From assembly GCF_024580735.1 (NCBI RefSeq), contig NZ_JANIJX010000015.1, positions 1-64,000 on the forward strand: 64,000 bases of DNA, written 5' to 3'. A model generated the notes under the pieces. The model was not told where the DNA came from, ran no database searches, and was given only the letters and a program-made list of their open reading frames with translations. A program made the translations under genes and the position numbers. This document shows, piece by piece, positions 8,426 through 15,555 of the stretch. This DNA is from Brevibacterium moorei. Its GTDB lineage: Bacteria; Actinomycetota; Actinomycetes; Actinomycetales; Brevibacteriaceae. The first letter of the stretch is position 1. Each line of letters opens with the position of its first letter.

Positions 8426-8908
8426 TCAGCCGGCGAGGACCTCGTCGAGGATCTTCTCCGCTTCGTCCTCTTCCTTCTTCTCCGCCAGGGCGAGTTCGGA
8501 GACCAGCACCTGCCGGGCCTTGGCCAGCATCCGCTTCTCACCGGTGGACAGTCCGCGGTCGTGCTCACGGCGCCACAGATCGCGGACAACTTCCGCGACC
8601 TTGATGACATCGCCGGACTGGAACTTCTCCAGGTTCGCCTTGTAGCGACGCGACCAGTTGGAGGGCTCCTCCGTGATGTCCGCACGCAATACTTCGAAGA
8701 CCTGCTCCAGGCCCTCTTCGCCGACGACGTCGCGGACGCCGACCAGATCGCAGTTCTCGGCGGGGACCTCGATGGTCAGGTCGCCGTGGGACACCTCCAA
8801 CTTCAAATAAAGCTTCTCTTCGCCCTTGATGACGCGCTTCTTGACTTCTTGAACGGTAGCCGCACCATGGTGCGGATACACGACGGTGTCGCCGACCTGA
8901 AAACTCAT
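8426..8908 (-). CDS. carD: CarD-family RNA polymerase-binding regulator
   Basis: The 160-residue protein stabilises RNA polymerase open complexes at rRNA and many other promoters. The N-terminal Tudor-like RNAP-interaction domain opens with [17 protein letters not shown] (residues 3-19). The C-terminal helical DNA-binding domain contains the [17 protein letters not shown] stretch, including the conserved tryptophan that stabilises the upstream fork of the bubble. Length and motifs are canonical. A TAAACT -10 lies about 28 nt upstream with a purine-rich leader (AAAGGGG). carD next to ispD/ispF is a conserved actinobacterial arrangement. Confidence 0.96.
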   Translation of the reverse strand: MSFQVGDTVVYPHHGAATVQEVKKRVIKGEEKLYLKLEVSHGDLTIEVPAENCDLVGVRDVVGEEGLEQVFEVLRADITEEPSNWSRRYKANLEKFQSGDVIKVAEVVRDLWRREHDRGLSTGEKRMLAKARQVLVSELALAEKKEEDEAEKILDEVLAG

Positions 8909-8935
8909 ACTGGTTATGTCCCCTTTCGTACCACC

Positions 8936-8941
8936 AGTTTA
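8936..8941 (-). promoter_or_regulatory. -10 hexamer TAAACT of carD
   Basis: Minus-strand TAAACT, about 28 nt before the carD ATG. A TTATTC sequence lies roughly 18 nt further upstream as a weak -35. Confidence 0.4.
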
Positions 8942-9020
8942 GCATGCACAATCGTTCAGAATAAGGGCGGGGAAGGATTATGAAGGTCACCCTTCGTTCT
9001 ACAAAGCGTCAAAAAGTGGG

Positions 9021-9026
9021 TAGAAT
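9021..9026 (+). promoter_or_regulatory. -10 hexamer TAGAAT of the lipoprotein gene
   Basis: TAGAAT lies 43 nt before the GTG at 9070, with AAGGAG at a normal distance from that start. It is divergent from the carD promoter. Confidence 0.4.
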
Positions 9027-9069
9027 TTCGGGAGAATATCTGTGTTGTCTCTGCAAGGAGCTTGAGAAC

Positions 9070-9669
9070 GTGAACCGGCTTACCCGCTTCGGCATCGCCG
9101 CCGCCGCAATCGCCCTGGTCGTCCCCGCTAGCGGGTGCGCCGCCCTGATTTCACCGCAGCAGACCCACACGTACCAGTACGCCGCGGGCGACGGTGCGCA
9201 GCAGACGAAGATCGACGACGTCGCGGTCCGCAATATCCTGCTCATCGCCAATGACGATGCCCAGGCGCAGCTGGTGTATGCGGTCGTCAACGGTTCCGAC
9301 AAGGACGCCCGGGTCACCCTGACCGTTGCGGGCAAGACCGTCGAGGAGTCCGTCCCCGCGGGCAAGGCCGTCTACCACAACCCGGCCAACACCCAGAACG
9401 CGCCCAGCGAGAACGGCTCGATCAACCGCAAGGCCGTCATCATCAAGAACCTCGAGGACAAGCCCGGCACCCTGACCGACGTCCAGATGACCATCAACGG
9501 GAAGTCGACCAAGGCCACCGCCCAGGTGCTCACCGGCGGTGACCTCAAGGACGGCGGCCTGTGGTACTACCAGGACCTGGTGCCGACCCAGGGCGCCACG
9601 GCCTCGGCCACGGAGGACGCGACCCCTTCGGCCACCGCAGACGCCGAGGAGACCGCGGCCGAGCACTGA
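9070..9669 (+). CDS. Secreted lipoprotein of unknown function between carD and regX3
   Basis: The 199-residue protein begins with a lipoprotein signal peptide (basic NRLTRFG, hydrophobic core, lipobox PASGC with the lipidated Cys near residue 24). The mature domain carries alternating hydrophobic segments such as VRNILLIANDD and QLVYAVVNGSDKDARV, suggesting an immunoglobulin-like or DUF461-like beta-sandwich. It ends in a Thr/Ser/Ala/Glu-rich tail. The GTG at 9070 is chosen because AAGGAG lies 9 nt upstream and the signal peptide starts there. A lipoprotein at this carD/regX3 position is seen in other Micrococcales, but its role is not known to me. Confidence 0.8.
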   Translation: MNRLTRFGIAAAAIALVVPASGCAALISPQQTHTYQYAAGDGAQQTKIDDVAVRNILLIANDDAQAQLVYAVVNGSDKDARVTLTVAGKTVEESVPAGKAVYHNPANTQNAPSENGSINRKAVIIKNLEDKPGTLTDVQMTINGKSTKATAQVLTGGDLKDGGLWYYQDLVPTQGATASATEDATPSATADAEETAAEH

Positions 9670-9689
9670 GCCCGGCCCGCCGACTCACC

Positions 9690-9737
9690 CGGCAGGGGCC
9701 CTGTCCGATGATCGTTCATCGGACAGGGCCCCTGCCG
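9690..9737 (+). terminator. Very strong intrinsic terminator after the lipoprotein gene
   Basis: A perfect 22-bp inverted repeat (9690-9711 and 9716-9737) with a TCGT loop is followed directly by TTTT. It is the clearest Rho-independent terminator in the window and may also serve the converging regX3 transcript. Confidence 0.9.
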
Positions 9738-9831
9738 TTTTCGCGTGCCGTTTTCGCGCCCTGCACCGACCGGGCGTGCGCCGGGCCGGTCGGTGCGGGC
9801 GCTCGCCGGACCGACCGGGCAGCCGGGGAGA

Positions 9832-10512
9832 TCAGACGAATTTATAGCCCAGTCCGCGCACCGTCACCAGCAGGCCGGGGTCTGTCGGATCGGGCTCGAC
9901 CTTGTTGCGCAGCCGCTTGATGTGGACGTCCAGGGTCTTCGTGTCCCCCACGTAGTCCTGGCCCCACACCCGGTCGATCAGCTGTCCGCGCGTCATCACC
10001 CGGCCGGCGTTGCGGACCAGGATCTCCAACAGTTCGAATTCCTTGAGCGGCAGACCCATCTCCTGTCCCCGGATGGTCACCACGTGTCGGTCGACATCGA
10101 TGCGCACCCCGTTGGCCTCGAGCACCGATTCCTCGACCGGCTGGTCCGGCTCGCTGCGTCGGCGCAGCACCGCACGGATCCGGGCCAGCAGCTCCCTGGA
10201 CGAATAGGGTTTGGTCACATAGTCGTCGGCGCCCAGCTCCAGGCCCACCACCTTGTCGATCTCATCGTCCTTGGCGGTGAGCATGATGATGGGGACGTTC
10301 GACTTCGCCCGCAGTGCCCGACACACCTCGGTGCCCGAGGCCCCCGGCAGCATCAGATCGAGCAGGACCAGGTCGGCGCCGGTGGCCTCGAAGCTGGCGA
10401 TCGCCTCCAGACCGTCATCGGCGATCGTCACCTCATAGCCCTCCTTGCCCAACAGGAACGACAGCGGGTCGGAGAAGGATTCCTCATCTTCGACGAGCAG
10501 AATGTGTGTCAC
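9832..10512 (-). CDS. regX3: Response regulator RegX3 (PhoB/OmpR family)
   Basis: The 226-residue regulator has an N-terminal receiver with the acidic pocket in LVEDEES, the phospho-acceptor Asp in LVLLDLMLPG (about residue 53), Thr in MLTAKDD and the Lys in VTKPYSSRE. A C-terminal winged helix follows (FELLEILVRNAGRVMTRGQLIDRVWG, then HIKRLRNKVEPDP and GYKFV). In actinomycetes RegX3 activates phosphate-starvation genes. The probable target here is the PHO box before pstS. It is transcribed after senX3 with 12 nt between the genes. Confidence 0.95.
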   Translation of the reverse strand: MTHILLVEDEESFSDPLSFLLGKEGYEVTIADDGLEAIASFEATGADLVLLDLMLPGASGTEVCRALRAKSNVPIIMLTAKDDEIDKVVGLELGADDYVTKPYSSRELLARIRAVLRRRSEPDQPVEESVLEANGVRIDVDRHVVTIRGQEMGLPLKEFELLEILVRNAGRVMTRGQLIDRVWGQDYVGDTKTLDVHIKRLRNKVEPDPTDPGLLVTVRGLGYKFV

Positions 10513-10524
10513 TGTGTATTCTTC

Positions 10525-11784
10525 CTACTTTCCTGATTCCGCCCCCGCCACGCCAGTGGGCGGGGCCTCGGGATGAACGTCTAAAACCGTGCCCGCGTGC
10601 CGCGCGCGCTGCAACTCCCGCTGCGAACCCGATGTCGACCTGTGGCCCGCCAGGGGCAACACGATCGTGAAGGTCGATCCACCGCCCAGGCGGCTCCACA
10701 CCCTGACCTCGCCGGAATGGGTGGCCACGATGTGCTTGACCAGGCTCAGGCCCAGCCCGGTCCCCCCGGTATTGCGCGAGCGCGCCGGATCCACCCGGTA
10801 GAAGCGCTCGAACACCCGGTCCAGATCCGCCTCGGACAGCCCGATGCCCTGATCCGTCACGGCCACGAGGACCTGGCCGGATCTGGCCTCGTAGCCGATG
10901 CCCACCCGGGTACCACCGTTGGAGTAGTTCACCGCGTTGTCCAGCAGATTGCGCAGCGCGTTGACCAGCAGATCGAAGTCGCCCTCGACCTCGATGTCCT
11001 CGCCGGCCAGCTCGGAACCCGCCGCGACCTCGACCACGATGTCGATGTCCTTGCTGCTCGCGGCGGTCTGTGCCCGATCCACCGCGTCCGCGATGATATC
11101 GGCCACCCGGATCCGGTCCTGGCTGACTGGCCCGCTGTGGTCCTGCACGCGGGAGAGGTCGATGATCTCCTTGACCAACTGGGACAGGCGCGCGGACTCC
11201 TGCTGGATCTTGCTGCCGAAGCGCTGGACCGCGTCGGGGTCGTCGCTGTAGTCCGTCACCGCCTCCGCCAACAGACTCATCGCGCCGATCGGTGTCTTGA
11301 GCTCGTGCGAGACATTGGCGACGAAGTCCCGCCGGACCTCGTCGACCCGCCTGGCCTCCGTCAGGTCCTCGGCCAGCACCAGGACATAGGCCTCCCCCAG
11401 GGGCGCGACGCGCGCGTGCAGCAGGCGGGGACTGCCGATGCCGCCGGGCCGGCGGCTCTCGAAGTCGAGCTCCTCGATCAGGCCACGGGCGCGGACCCGG
11501 GCCACGGCCTCGAGCAGGTCCGAGTTCTCCAGGCCCCTGCCCTTGACCAGGCCCAGGGTGTAAGCGGCCGGCGATGACTTGACGACGTCGTCGCCGGCGT
11601 CGATGACGATCGCGGCCTGTGAGAGCACCGCCAGGACCTCGGCGATACCGGACGGGAGCTCGTCGTCGGAGTGCATATCGGCAGTGGACCGGGACAGTTC
11701 GGAGGCTCGGAAGGCCAGAATGCCCCCGATGCCCAGGGCCAGGCCGACGGCCCCGCAGAGAAATCCGAACAGGAGAAGATCCAC
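10525..11784 (-). CDS. senX3: Phosphate-sensing histidine kinase SenX3
   Basis: From GTG 11784 the kinase is 419 residues. One N-terminal hydrophobic segment (LLLFGFLCGAVGLALGIGGI) precedes a PAS-like region. The H box follows (FVANVSHELKTPIGAMSLL, phospho-His), then the N box LRNLLDNAVNYS, the G1 DQGIGL and the G2 GGTGLGLSLVKHI. It should phosphorylate RegX3 when phosphate is scarce, restrained by PhoU and Pst. A GTG at 11823 is possible, but a TATTCT -10 ends 6 nt before 11784, which points to leaderless translation there. A Ser/Arg-rich tail follows the kinase core. It is divergent from phoU. Confidence 0.93.
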   Translation of the reverse strand: MDLLLFGFLCGAVGLALGIGGILAFRASELSRSTADMHSDDELPSGIAEVLAVLSQAAIVIDAGDDVVKSSPAAYTLGLVKGRGLENSDLLEAVARVRARGLIEELDFESRRPGGIGSPRLLHARVAPLGEAYVLVLAEDLTEARRVDEVRRDFVANVSHELKTPIGAMSLLAEAVTDYSDDPDAVQRFGSKIQQESARLSQLVKEIIDLSRVQDHSGPVSQDRIRVADIIADAVDRAQTAASSKDIDIVVEVAAGSELAGEDIEVEGDFDLLVNALRNLLDNAVNYSNGGTRVGIGYEARSGQVLVAVTDQGIGLSEADLDRVFERFYRVDPARSRNTGGTGLGLSLVKHIVATHSGEVRVWSRLGGGSTFTIVLPLAGHRSTSGSQRELQRARHAGTVLDVHPEAPPTGVAGAESGK

Positions 11785-11790
11785 CCCTTT

Positions 11791-11796
11791 AGAATA
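11791..11796 (-). promoter_or_regulatory. -10 hexamer TATTCT of senX3 (leaderless)
   Basis: Minus-strand TATTCT, then 6 nt (AAAGGG), then the GTG at 11784. The purines are too close to act as a Shine-Dalgarno, so the transcript probably starts at the codon. Confidence 0.5.
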
Positions 11797-11854
11797 CGTG
11801 GCGGCGGGCCCCGATCCGACCACCGCGGGGGACTCGAGTGAGACGTCATCGGGA

Positions 11855-11887
11855 ATTCACCCCCGCGCAAGTTCTCATTCACCGCCC
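11855..11887. promoter_or_regulatory. Possible degenerate PHO box between senX3 and phoU
   Basis: ATTCACCCCCG (11855-11865) and ATTCACCGCCC (11877-11887) are exactly 22 nt apart, with a poorly matching 11-mer between. This resembles the three-unit box before pstS and lies in the divergent senX3/phoU promoter region. It is weaker than the pstS box. Confidence 0.35.
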
Positions 11888-11964
11888 GGCCCGCCACACC
11901 TGCCAGGCTGAGGGCGATGTGCCCCGGACCGGGCACGAGCAGCAGGACGAGGAGGAGCCCGTAC

Positions 11965-12627
11965 ATGCGCGAAGTCTTCAATCAGGAGCTGGACACCATT
12001 GCCGATCGGCTGGTGGAGATGTCCCGCCTGGTAACCGAGCAGATCTCCCGGGCCACCCGCGCCCTGGAGACGAATGATCTGGAACTCGCCGAACAGGTGA
12101 TCTCCGCCGATGCCAGGATCGACGCCGGGCAGGCCGACCTGGATCGGCTGTCCGTCCAGGTGCTGGCCCTGCAGGCCCCGGTGGCCCAGGACCTGCGCGT
12201 GGTCGTCTCGGCCCTGAAGATGAGCGTGGCGATCGAACGGATGGGCGATCTGGCCCGGCACATCGCCGCGCAGGTGCGCATCCGCTATCCGCAGTCGGCG
12301 GTGCCGGGGCCCTTCCGGGAGGTCTTCAGCAGAATGGGCGAGGCGGCTGTGCGGATCGGTACTGCCCAGGTCCAGCTGCTCGACAATCCGGGGCTGGCCG
12401 CGGTGCCCATGATCGCCACCATCGACGAACAGCTCGATGCCCTGCACCTGCAGGTATTCACGATCATCGGGGAGCTGTCCTCCGGCGACCTCACGCCCTC
12501 GCAGATCGCCGACGCCACCCTGGTCTCGCGCTACTTCGAGCGCTTCGGCGATCAGGCGGTCAATGTCTCCCACAAGGTCGAGTATCTGCTCACCGGCAGT
12601 TGGGAGCCCGACCTATCCGCCCCCTGA
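11965..12627 (+). CDS. phoU: Phosphate signalling protein PhoU
   Basis: The 220-residue all-helical protein is built of two repeats of the PhoU three-helix bundle. Each repeat carries the metal-binding E/DxxxD-type motif (MSVAIERMGDLARHIA in the first half, VSRYFERFGDQAVNVSHKVEY in the second). PhoU links the Pst transporter to the sensor kinase and keeps the PHO regulon off when phosphate is plentiful. GGAGGAG lies 7 nt before ATG 11965, which sets the start. It is divergent from senX3, an arrangement found in many Micrococcales and Streptomyces. The 3' side abuts the palindromic element at 12647. Confidence 0.95.
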   Translation: MREVFNQELDTIADRLVEMSRLVTEQISRATRALETNDLELAEQVISADARIDAGQADLDRLSVQVLALQAPVAQDLRVVVSALKMSVAIERMGDLARHIAAQVRIRYPQSAVPGPFREVFSRMGEAAVRIGTAQVQLLDNPGLAAVPMIATIDEQLDALHLQVFTIIGELSSGDLTPSQIADATLVSRYFERFGDQAVNVSHKVEYLLTGSWEPDLSAP

Positions 12628-12646
12628 CCAGCCCCCAACCCCGGCG

Positions 12647-12720
12647 GGTGGCTCCACAAATGCACATGTGGCTCGATAGAGCGTGAGTTTACGTGCCACG
12701 TATGCCAGTGTGGAGCCACC
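12647..12720. repeat. Left copy of a 74-bp nested palindromic repeat
   Basis: The outer arms are GGTGGCTCCACA and TGTGGAGCCACC. An inner GTGGCTCG/GTGCCAC pair surrounds an asymmetric centre. It begins 19 nt after the phoU stop. Its reverse complement aligns along its whole length with the repeat at 14118-14191, with scattered mismatches, so the two copies are inverted relative to each other around the interrupted gene. Confidence 0.85.
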
Positions 12721-12739
12721 CGCCGGATATGTGGACCAG

Positions 12740-12755
12740 AGGTCACAAGTGACCT
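12740..12755. promoter_or_regulatory. Palindrome AGGTCAC-AA-GTGACCT upstream of the AbiEi-like gene
   Basis: Perfect 7-bp arms around AA, about 100 nt before the first start codon of the interrupted gene. It could be the binding site of the encoded N-terminal winged helix. Confidence 0.3.
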
Positions 12756-12851
12756 CGACTGTGGGTCACAGCGGCCGAGGCGCCAGGTGGGTTTTCCACA
12801 CGAGGCCGGTGAGGGCTTCCCCTTCCCCGTTTCAGGCAGCAGCCTGGCGGC

Positions 12852-14066
12852 ATGAGCACATGCAACGTCTTCACCATCGCCGAGGTAATCGCGGCCGGCA
12901 TCGATCCCCGCAGTGTCCAGAATGCAGTCGGGTGTTGCATCGAGCGCCTCTCCCAGGGCGTCTACGTCCTGCGCCGCCGCTGCAGTGTCGCGCGCCACTG
13001 CAGGCTCCGTGCGTTTATCACCGAACGTGTCCTTGTCCTTCCGCCGTTGCCGGCCGGCGGACCCAGCCCCGGCCTCCCGCCTGGTGCGGCTCAGGGGCAG
13101 CCCGATCCGCTCTCCGAACTGCCCTGGTAGCAGCGTGAGAAAATGGAACACATCGGCAGGATCGCCGCGTATCCGTTTGTGGAAAATGACGTGTTGAGTC
13201 ACCATTCCGCAGCGGTGGTGTGGGGGCTGCCCCTATTCCACAGCTCACTTGACCGGGTTGAGATGAGCAATCCGCGTTTCAAACGAACAGGCAAGTCCTA
13301 TCGACGTCGGCAGCGGCAGGTTCCCAACTCCTTCGTCCTCGACGGAGCCGGGTTCGACAGCCGCTTCGGCCCTCGGTGGCCGGGGGCGATCACCCCCGGG
13401 GACCTCGGCATCGCGATGACGGATGTGGAACGCACCGTCCTCGACATCACGCGGGACTGCACGCTGTCCGAGGCGGCTATGGTGCTCGAGGCATACCTCA
13501 GCGGCGTACTGGCGCCGATCACGAACGATCACGGGGCACCCGAAGCCGACCGGCGGACGCCGGTCCTGGGATTGGACGGGCGAATGTCCACATTTCCCCT
13601 GTCACAGTCAGAACGGGAAGCACGCCGGGCACGGCTACTGGCTACGGCGACGGCCACGGATCTGGGGCGTAGGGTTCCGCGGCTGACGCGTCTCCTGGCG
13701 ATCAGCACAGGTCTGTCCGAGTCTCCTGCTGAAGCCCTTGCGAATCTGGGATTCCATACTCTGGGGCTGGGGGTCGAACAGCAGGCCCAGATCTGCGACT
13801 CCACCGGACGGATCATCGCCGTCGCCGACTTCCTGATCCGAGGCACCCGGTGCCTATTGGAAGTCGACGGGCGAAAGAAATACATAGATGCAACCGGTGC
13901 GGCGGACATGGCTCGTTTGGAACGGGAGAAACAACGTACCGACCGAATCTATGCCGAGGGGTACCACCTGCTGCGGTGCGGTTGGCACGAGGTGACGAAC
14001 CCCGATATCTTCGGCCCACTCATCTGGCGGGGACTGCGGGCTGCGCGAGGCCTGGGCCGGGCCTGA
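12852..14066 (+). pseudogene. AbiEi-like HTH / DUF559-type nuclease-fold gene interrupted by an in-frame TAG
   Basis: Reading from ATG 12852 gives an AbiEi-type winged-helix start (FTIAEVIAAGIDPRSVQNAV, then ERLSQGVYVLRR). The same frame hits TAG at 13128-13130 and continues open from there to 14066. The second part has VLSHHSAAVVWGLPLF and MTDVERTVLDI, typical of this family. It then has a C-terminal VSR/DUF559-like PD-(D/E)xK fold (VADFLIRG, LLEVDGRKKY). A CAG-to-TAG change would explain the break. An ATG at 13143 could still give a 307-residue product without the HTH. Function is unknown. The gene sits alone between the two 74-bp palindromes, inserted between phoU and gpmA. Confidence 0.7.
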
Positions 14067-14117
14067 TGCGGCCGTGGCCGGAGGCACAGGTCGCCAACCA
14101 GCGCACCCCATCAGCGC

Positions 14118-14191
14118 GGTGGCTCCACACCTGCCCGCGTGGCTCGAAAACTCACGATTTATCGAGCCACGCGTGCATGTGTGGAGCCACC
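14118..14191. repeat. Right copy of the 74-bp nested palindromic repeat (inverted)
   Basis: The outer arms are GGTGGCTCCACAC and GTGTGGAGCCACC. The inner arms GTGGCTCGA and TCGAGCCAC flank an AAACTCACG centre. The reverse complement of the left copy has the same centre (AAACTCACG). It ends 18 nt before the gpmA stop, mirroring the left copy's distance from phoU. Confidence 0.85.
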
Positions 14192-14209
14192 GCCAGTGAG
14201 TGGGGTGGG

Positions 14210-14953
14210 TCAGCGGCCCTGGTTGGCCACGGCTGCGACGGCCGAGGCCGCGGCCTCGGGATCGAGGTAGGTACCACCGGCCACCAGCGGGACCAGGTTC
14301 TCGTCGAGTTCGTAGTGCAGCGGGATGCCGGTGGGGATGTTCAGCCCGGAGATGTCCTCATCGGAGATCCCGTCGAGGTGCTTGACCAGTGCGCGCAGCG
14401 AATTGCCGTGCGCGGTGACCAGCACGGTCTTGCCCAGCTGGAGGTCCGGCACGATCTGGTCGTACCAGTACGGCAGCAGGCGCACGATGACATCGGCGAG
14501 GCATTCGGTGCGTGGGACGGCCGCGCCCAGATTGGCGTAGCGGGGGTCGGCCGCCTGCGACCATTCGCTGGCGTCGTCGAGCTCCGGCGGCGGGGTGGAG
14601 AACGACCGGCGCCAGGTCATGAACTGCTCCTCGCCGTATTCGTCCCGAATCTCCTTCTTGTTCTTGCCCTGCAGGGCGCCGTAGTGGCGTTCGTTGAGGC
14701 GCCAAGAGCGCTTGACGTCGATCCAGTTGAGATCCGCGGCCTCCAGGGCCAGGTTCGCGGTGATGATGGCGCGCTTCAGCCGCGAGGTGTGGAGCACCTG
14801 CGGCACCAGACCCGCCTGGGTCAACAGTTCGCCGGCGCGGGCGGCTTCACTGCGGCCCTGCTGGGTGAGGGGGACGTCCACCCAACCGGTGAATAGGTTC
14901 TTCTGATTCCATTCGCTCTCGCCGTGGCGCAGCAGCACGAGGTTATAGGTCAT
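14210..14953 (-). CDS. gpmA: 2,3-bisphosphoglycerate-dependent phosphoglycerate mutase
   Basis: The 247-residue protein interconverts 3- and 2-phosphoglycerate in glycolysis. The phospho-histidine motif is [10 protein letters not shown] near residue 8. [12 protein letters not shown], the [14 protein letters not shown] segment and the second histidine in [13 protein letters not shown] complete the site. The ATG at 14953 is preferred over one six codons upstream: GGGAGAA lies about 8 nt before it and 247 residues is the usual length. The gene converges on phoU across the palindrome-bounded unit. gpmA near phoU and regX3-senX3 is typical of actinomycetes. Confidence 0.96.
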   Translation of the reverse strand: MTYNLVLLRHGESEWNQKNLFTGWVDVPLTQQGRSEAARAGELLTQAGLVPQVLHTSRLKRAIITANLALEAADLNWIDVKRSWRLNERHYGALQGKNKKEIRDEYGEEQFMTWRRSFSTPPPELDDASEWSQAADPRYANLGAAVPRTECLADVIVRLLPYWYDQIVPDLQLGKTVLVTAHGNSLRALVKHLDGISDEDISGLNIPTGIPLHYELDENLVPLVAGGTYLDPEAAASAVAAVANQGR

Positions 14954-15024
14954 GCCGTCATTCTCCCACACCCGCGCTTACCGCCTGGGAAACGTCTCAG
15001 AACGAACGTCTCAACACGAATTCC

Positions 15025-15555
15025 TCAGAACGTCCCGAGGAACTCGTTGTCCTCCCCGTCCAACAGGTGCGCGAAGGCCGCCAGGTTCCGGGTGGACTCG
15101 CCCCTGGCCACCCGCCATGCCCATTCGCGCTTCATCGAGGTCAGGAAGCCCAATACCAGCAGCTCGTCGAAGGACTCGTCGGCGGCGCTGAGCACCTGGC
15201 CCATGAGCGCGTCGATCCACTCCTGGCTCCAAGCGGCGGCCGGCACATGGGCGCGCAGATACACGTCGCCCAGGGAGTCGACGAAGAAGGAGCAGGCCTG
15301 CAGGCGGCCGTTGCGGTGCAGCAGCCAGCTGTGGAACTTCGCCTCGTTCTCATCCGGATGGCGGATCACGAATGCCTGGACGTCGGCGCCGCGCTCGCTC
15401 AGCTTCACCGACACGGTGGTCTTGAGTTTGTGTGTGCCCGGCAGGGTGACGGCCCAGTGATAGGGCCCGGCGGCCTCGGCCTCGACGCCCACCCCCGCAG
15501 CCCAGTCCAACAGCACTTTCTGTGCTTCCTCCAGGTTCAACACATCCCGGCTCAT
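15025..15555 (-). CDS. YbjN domain-containing protein
   Basis: The 176-residue protein resembles YbjN and type III secretion chaperone folds. It has mixed alpha/beta structure with hydrophobic strands (KTTVSVKLSERGADVQAFVIR, FHSWLLHRNGRL, YLRAHVPAAAW). YbjN domains are widespread in actinobacteria without a defined biochemical role. The ATG overlaps the mshA stop by 4 bases (ATGA), so it is translationally coupled. A YbjN gene beside mshA is conserved in mycobacteria and relatives, which suggests but does not prove a link to mycothiol metabolism. AGAGGAG lies upstream of the start. Confidence 0.85.
   Translation of the reverse strand: MSRDVLNLEEAQKVLLDWAAGVGVEAEAAGPYHWAVTLPGTHKLKTTVSVKLSERGADVQAFVIRHPDENEAKFHSWLLHRNGRLQACSFFVDSLGDVYLRAHVPAAAWSQEWIDALMGQVLSAADESFDELLVLGFLTSMKREWAWRVARGESTRNLAAFAHLLDGEDNEFLGTF

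Noticed and set aside
12647-12720. Palindrome read as an ordinary phoU terminator
   Set aside because: It has no T-run, has nested arms with a conserved asymmetric centre, and has a full inverted second copy 1.4 kb away.
13128-13130. TAG as a recoded (readthrough or pyrrolysine) codon
   Set aside because: Nothing in the context supports recoding; a nonsense mutation or separate initiation at 13143 is simpler.
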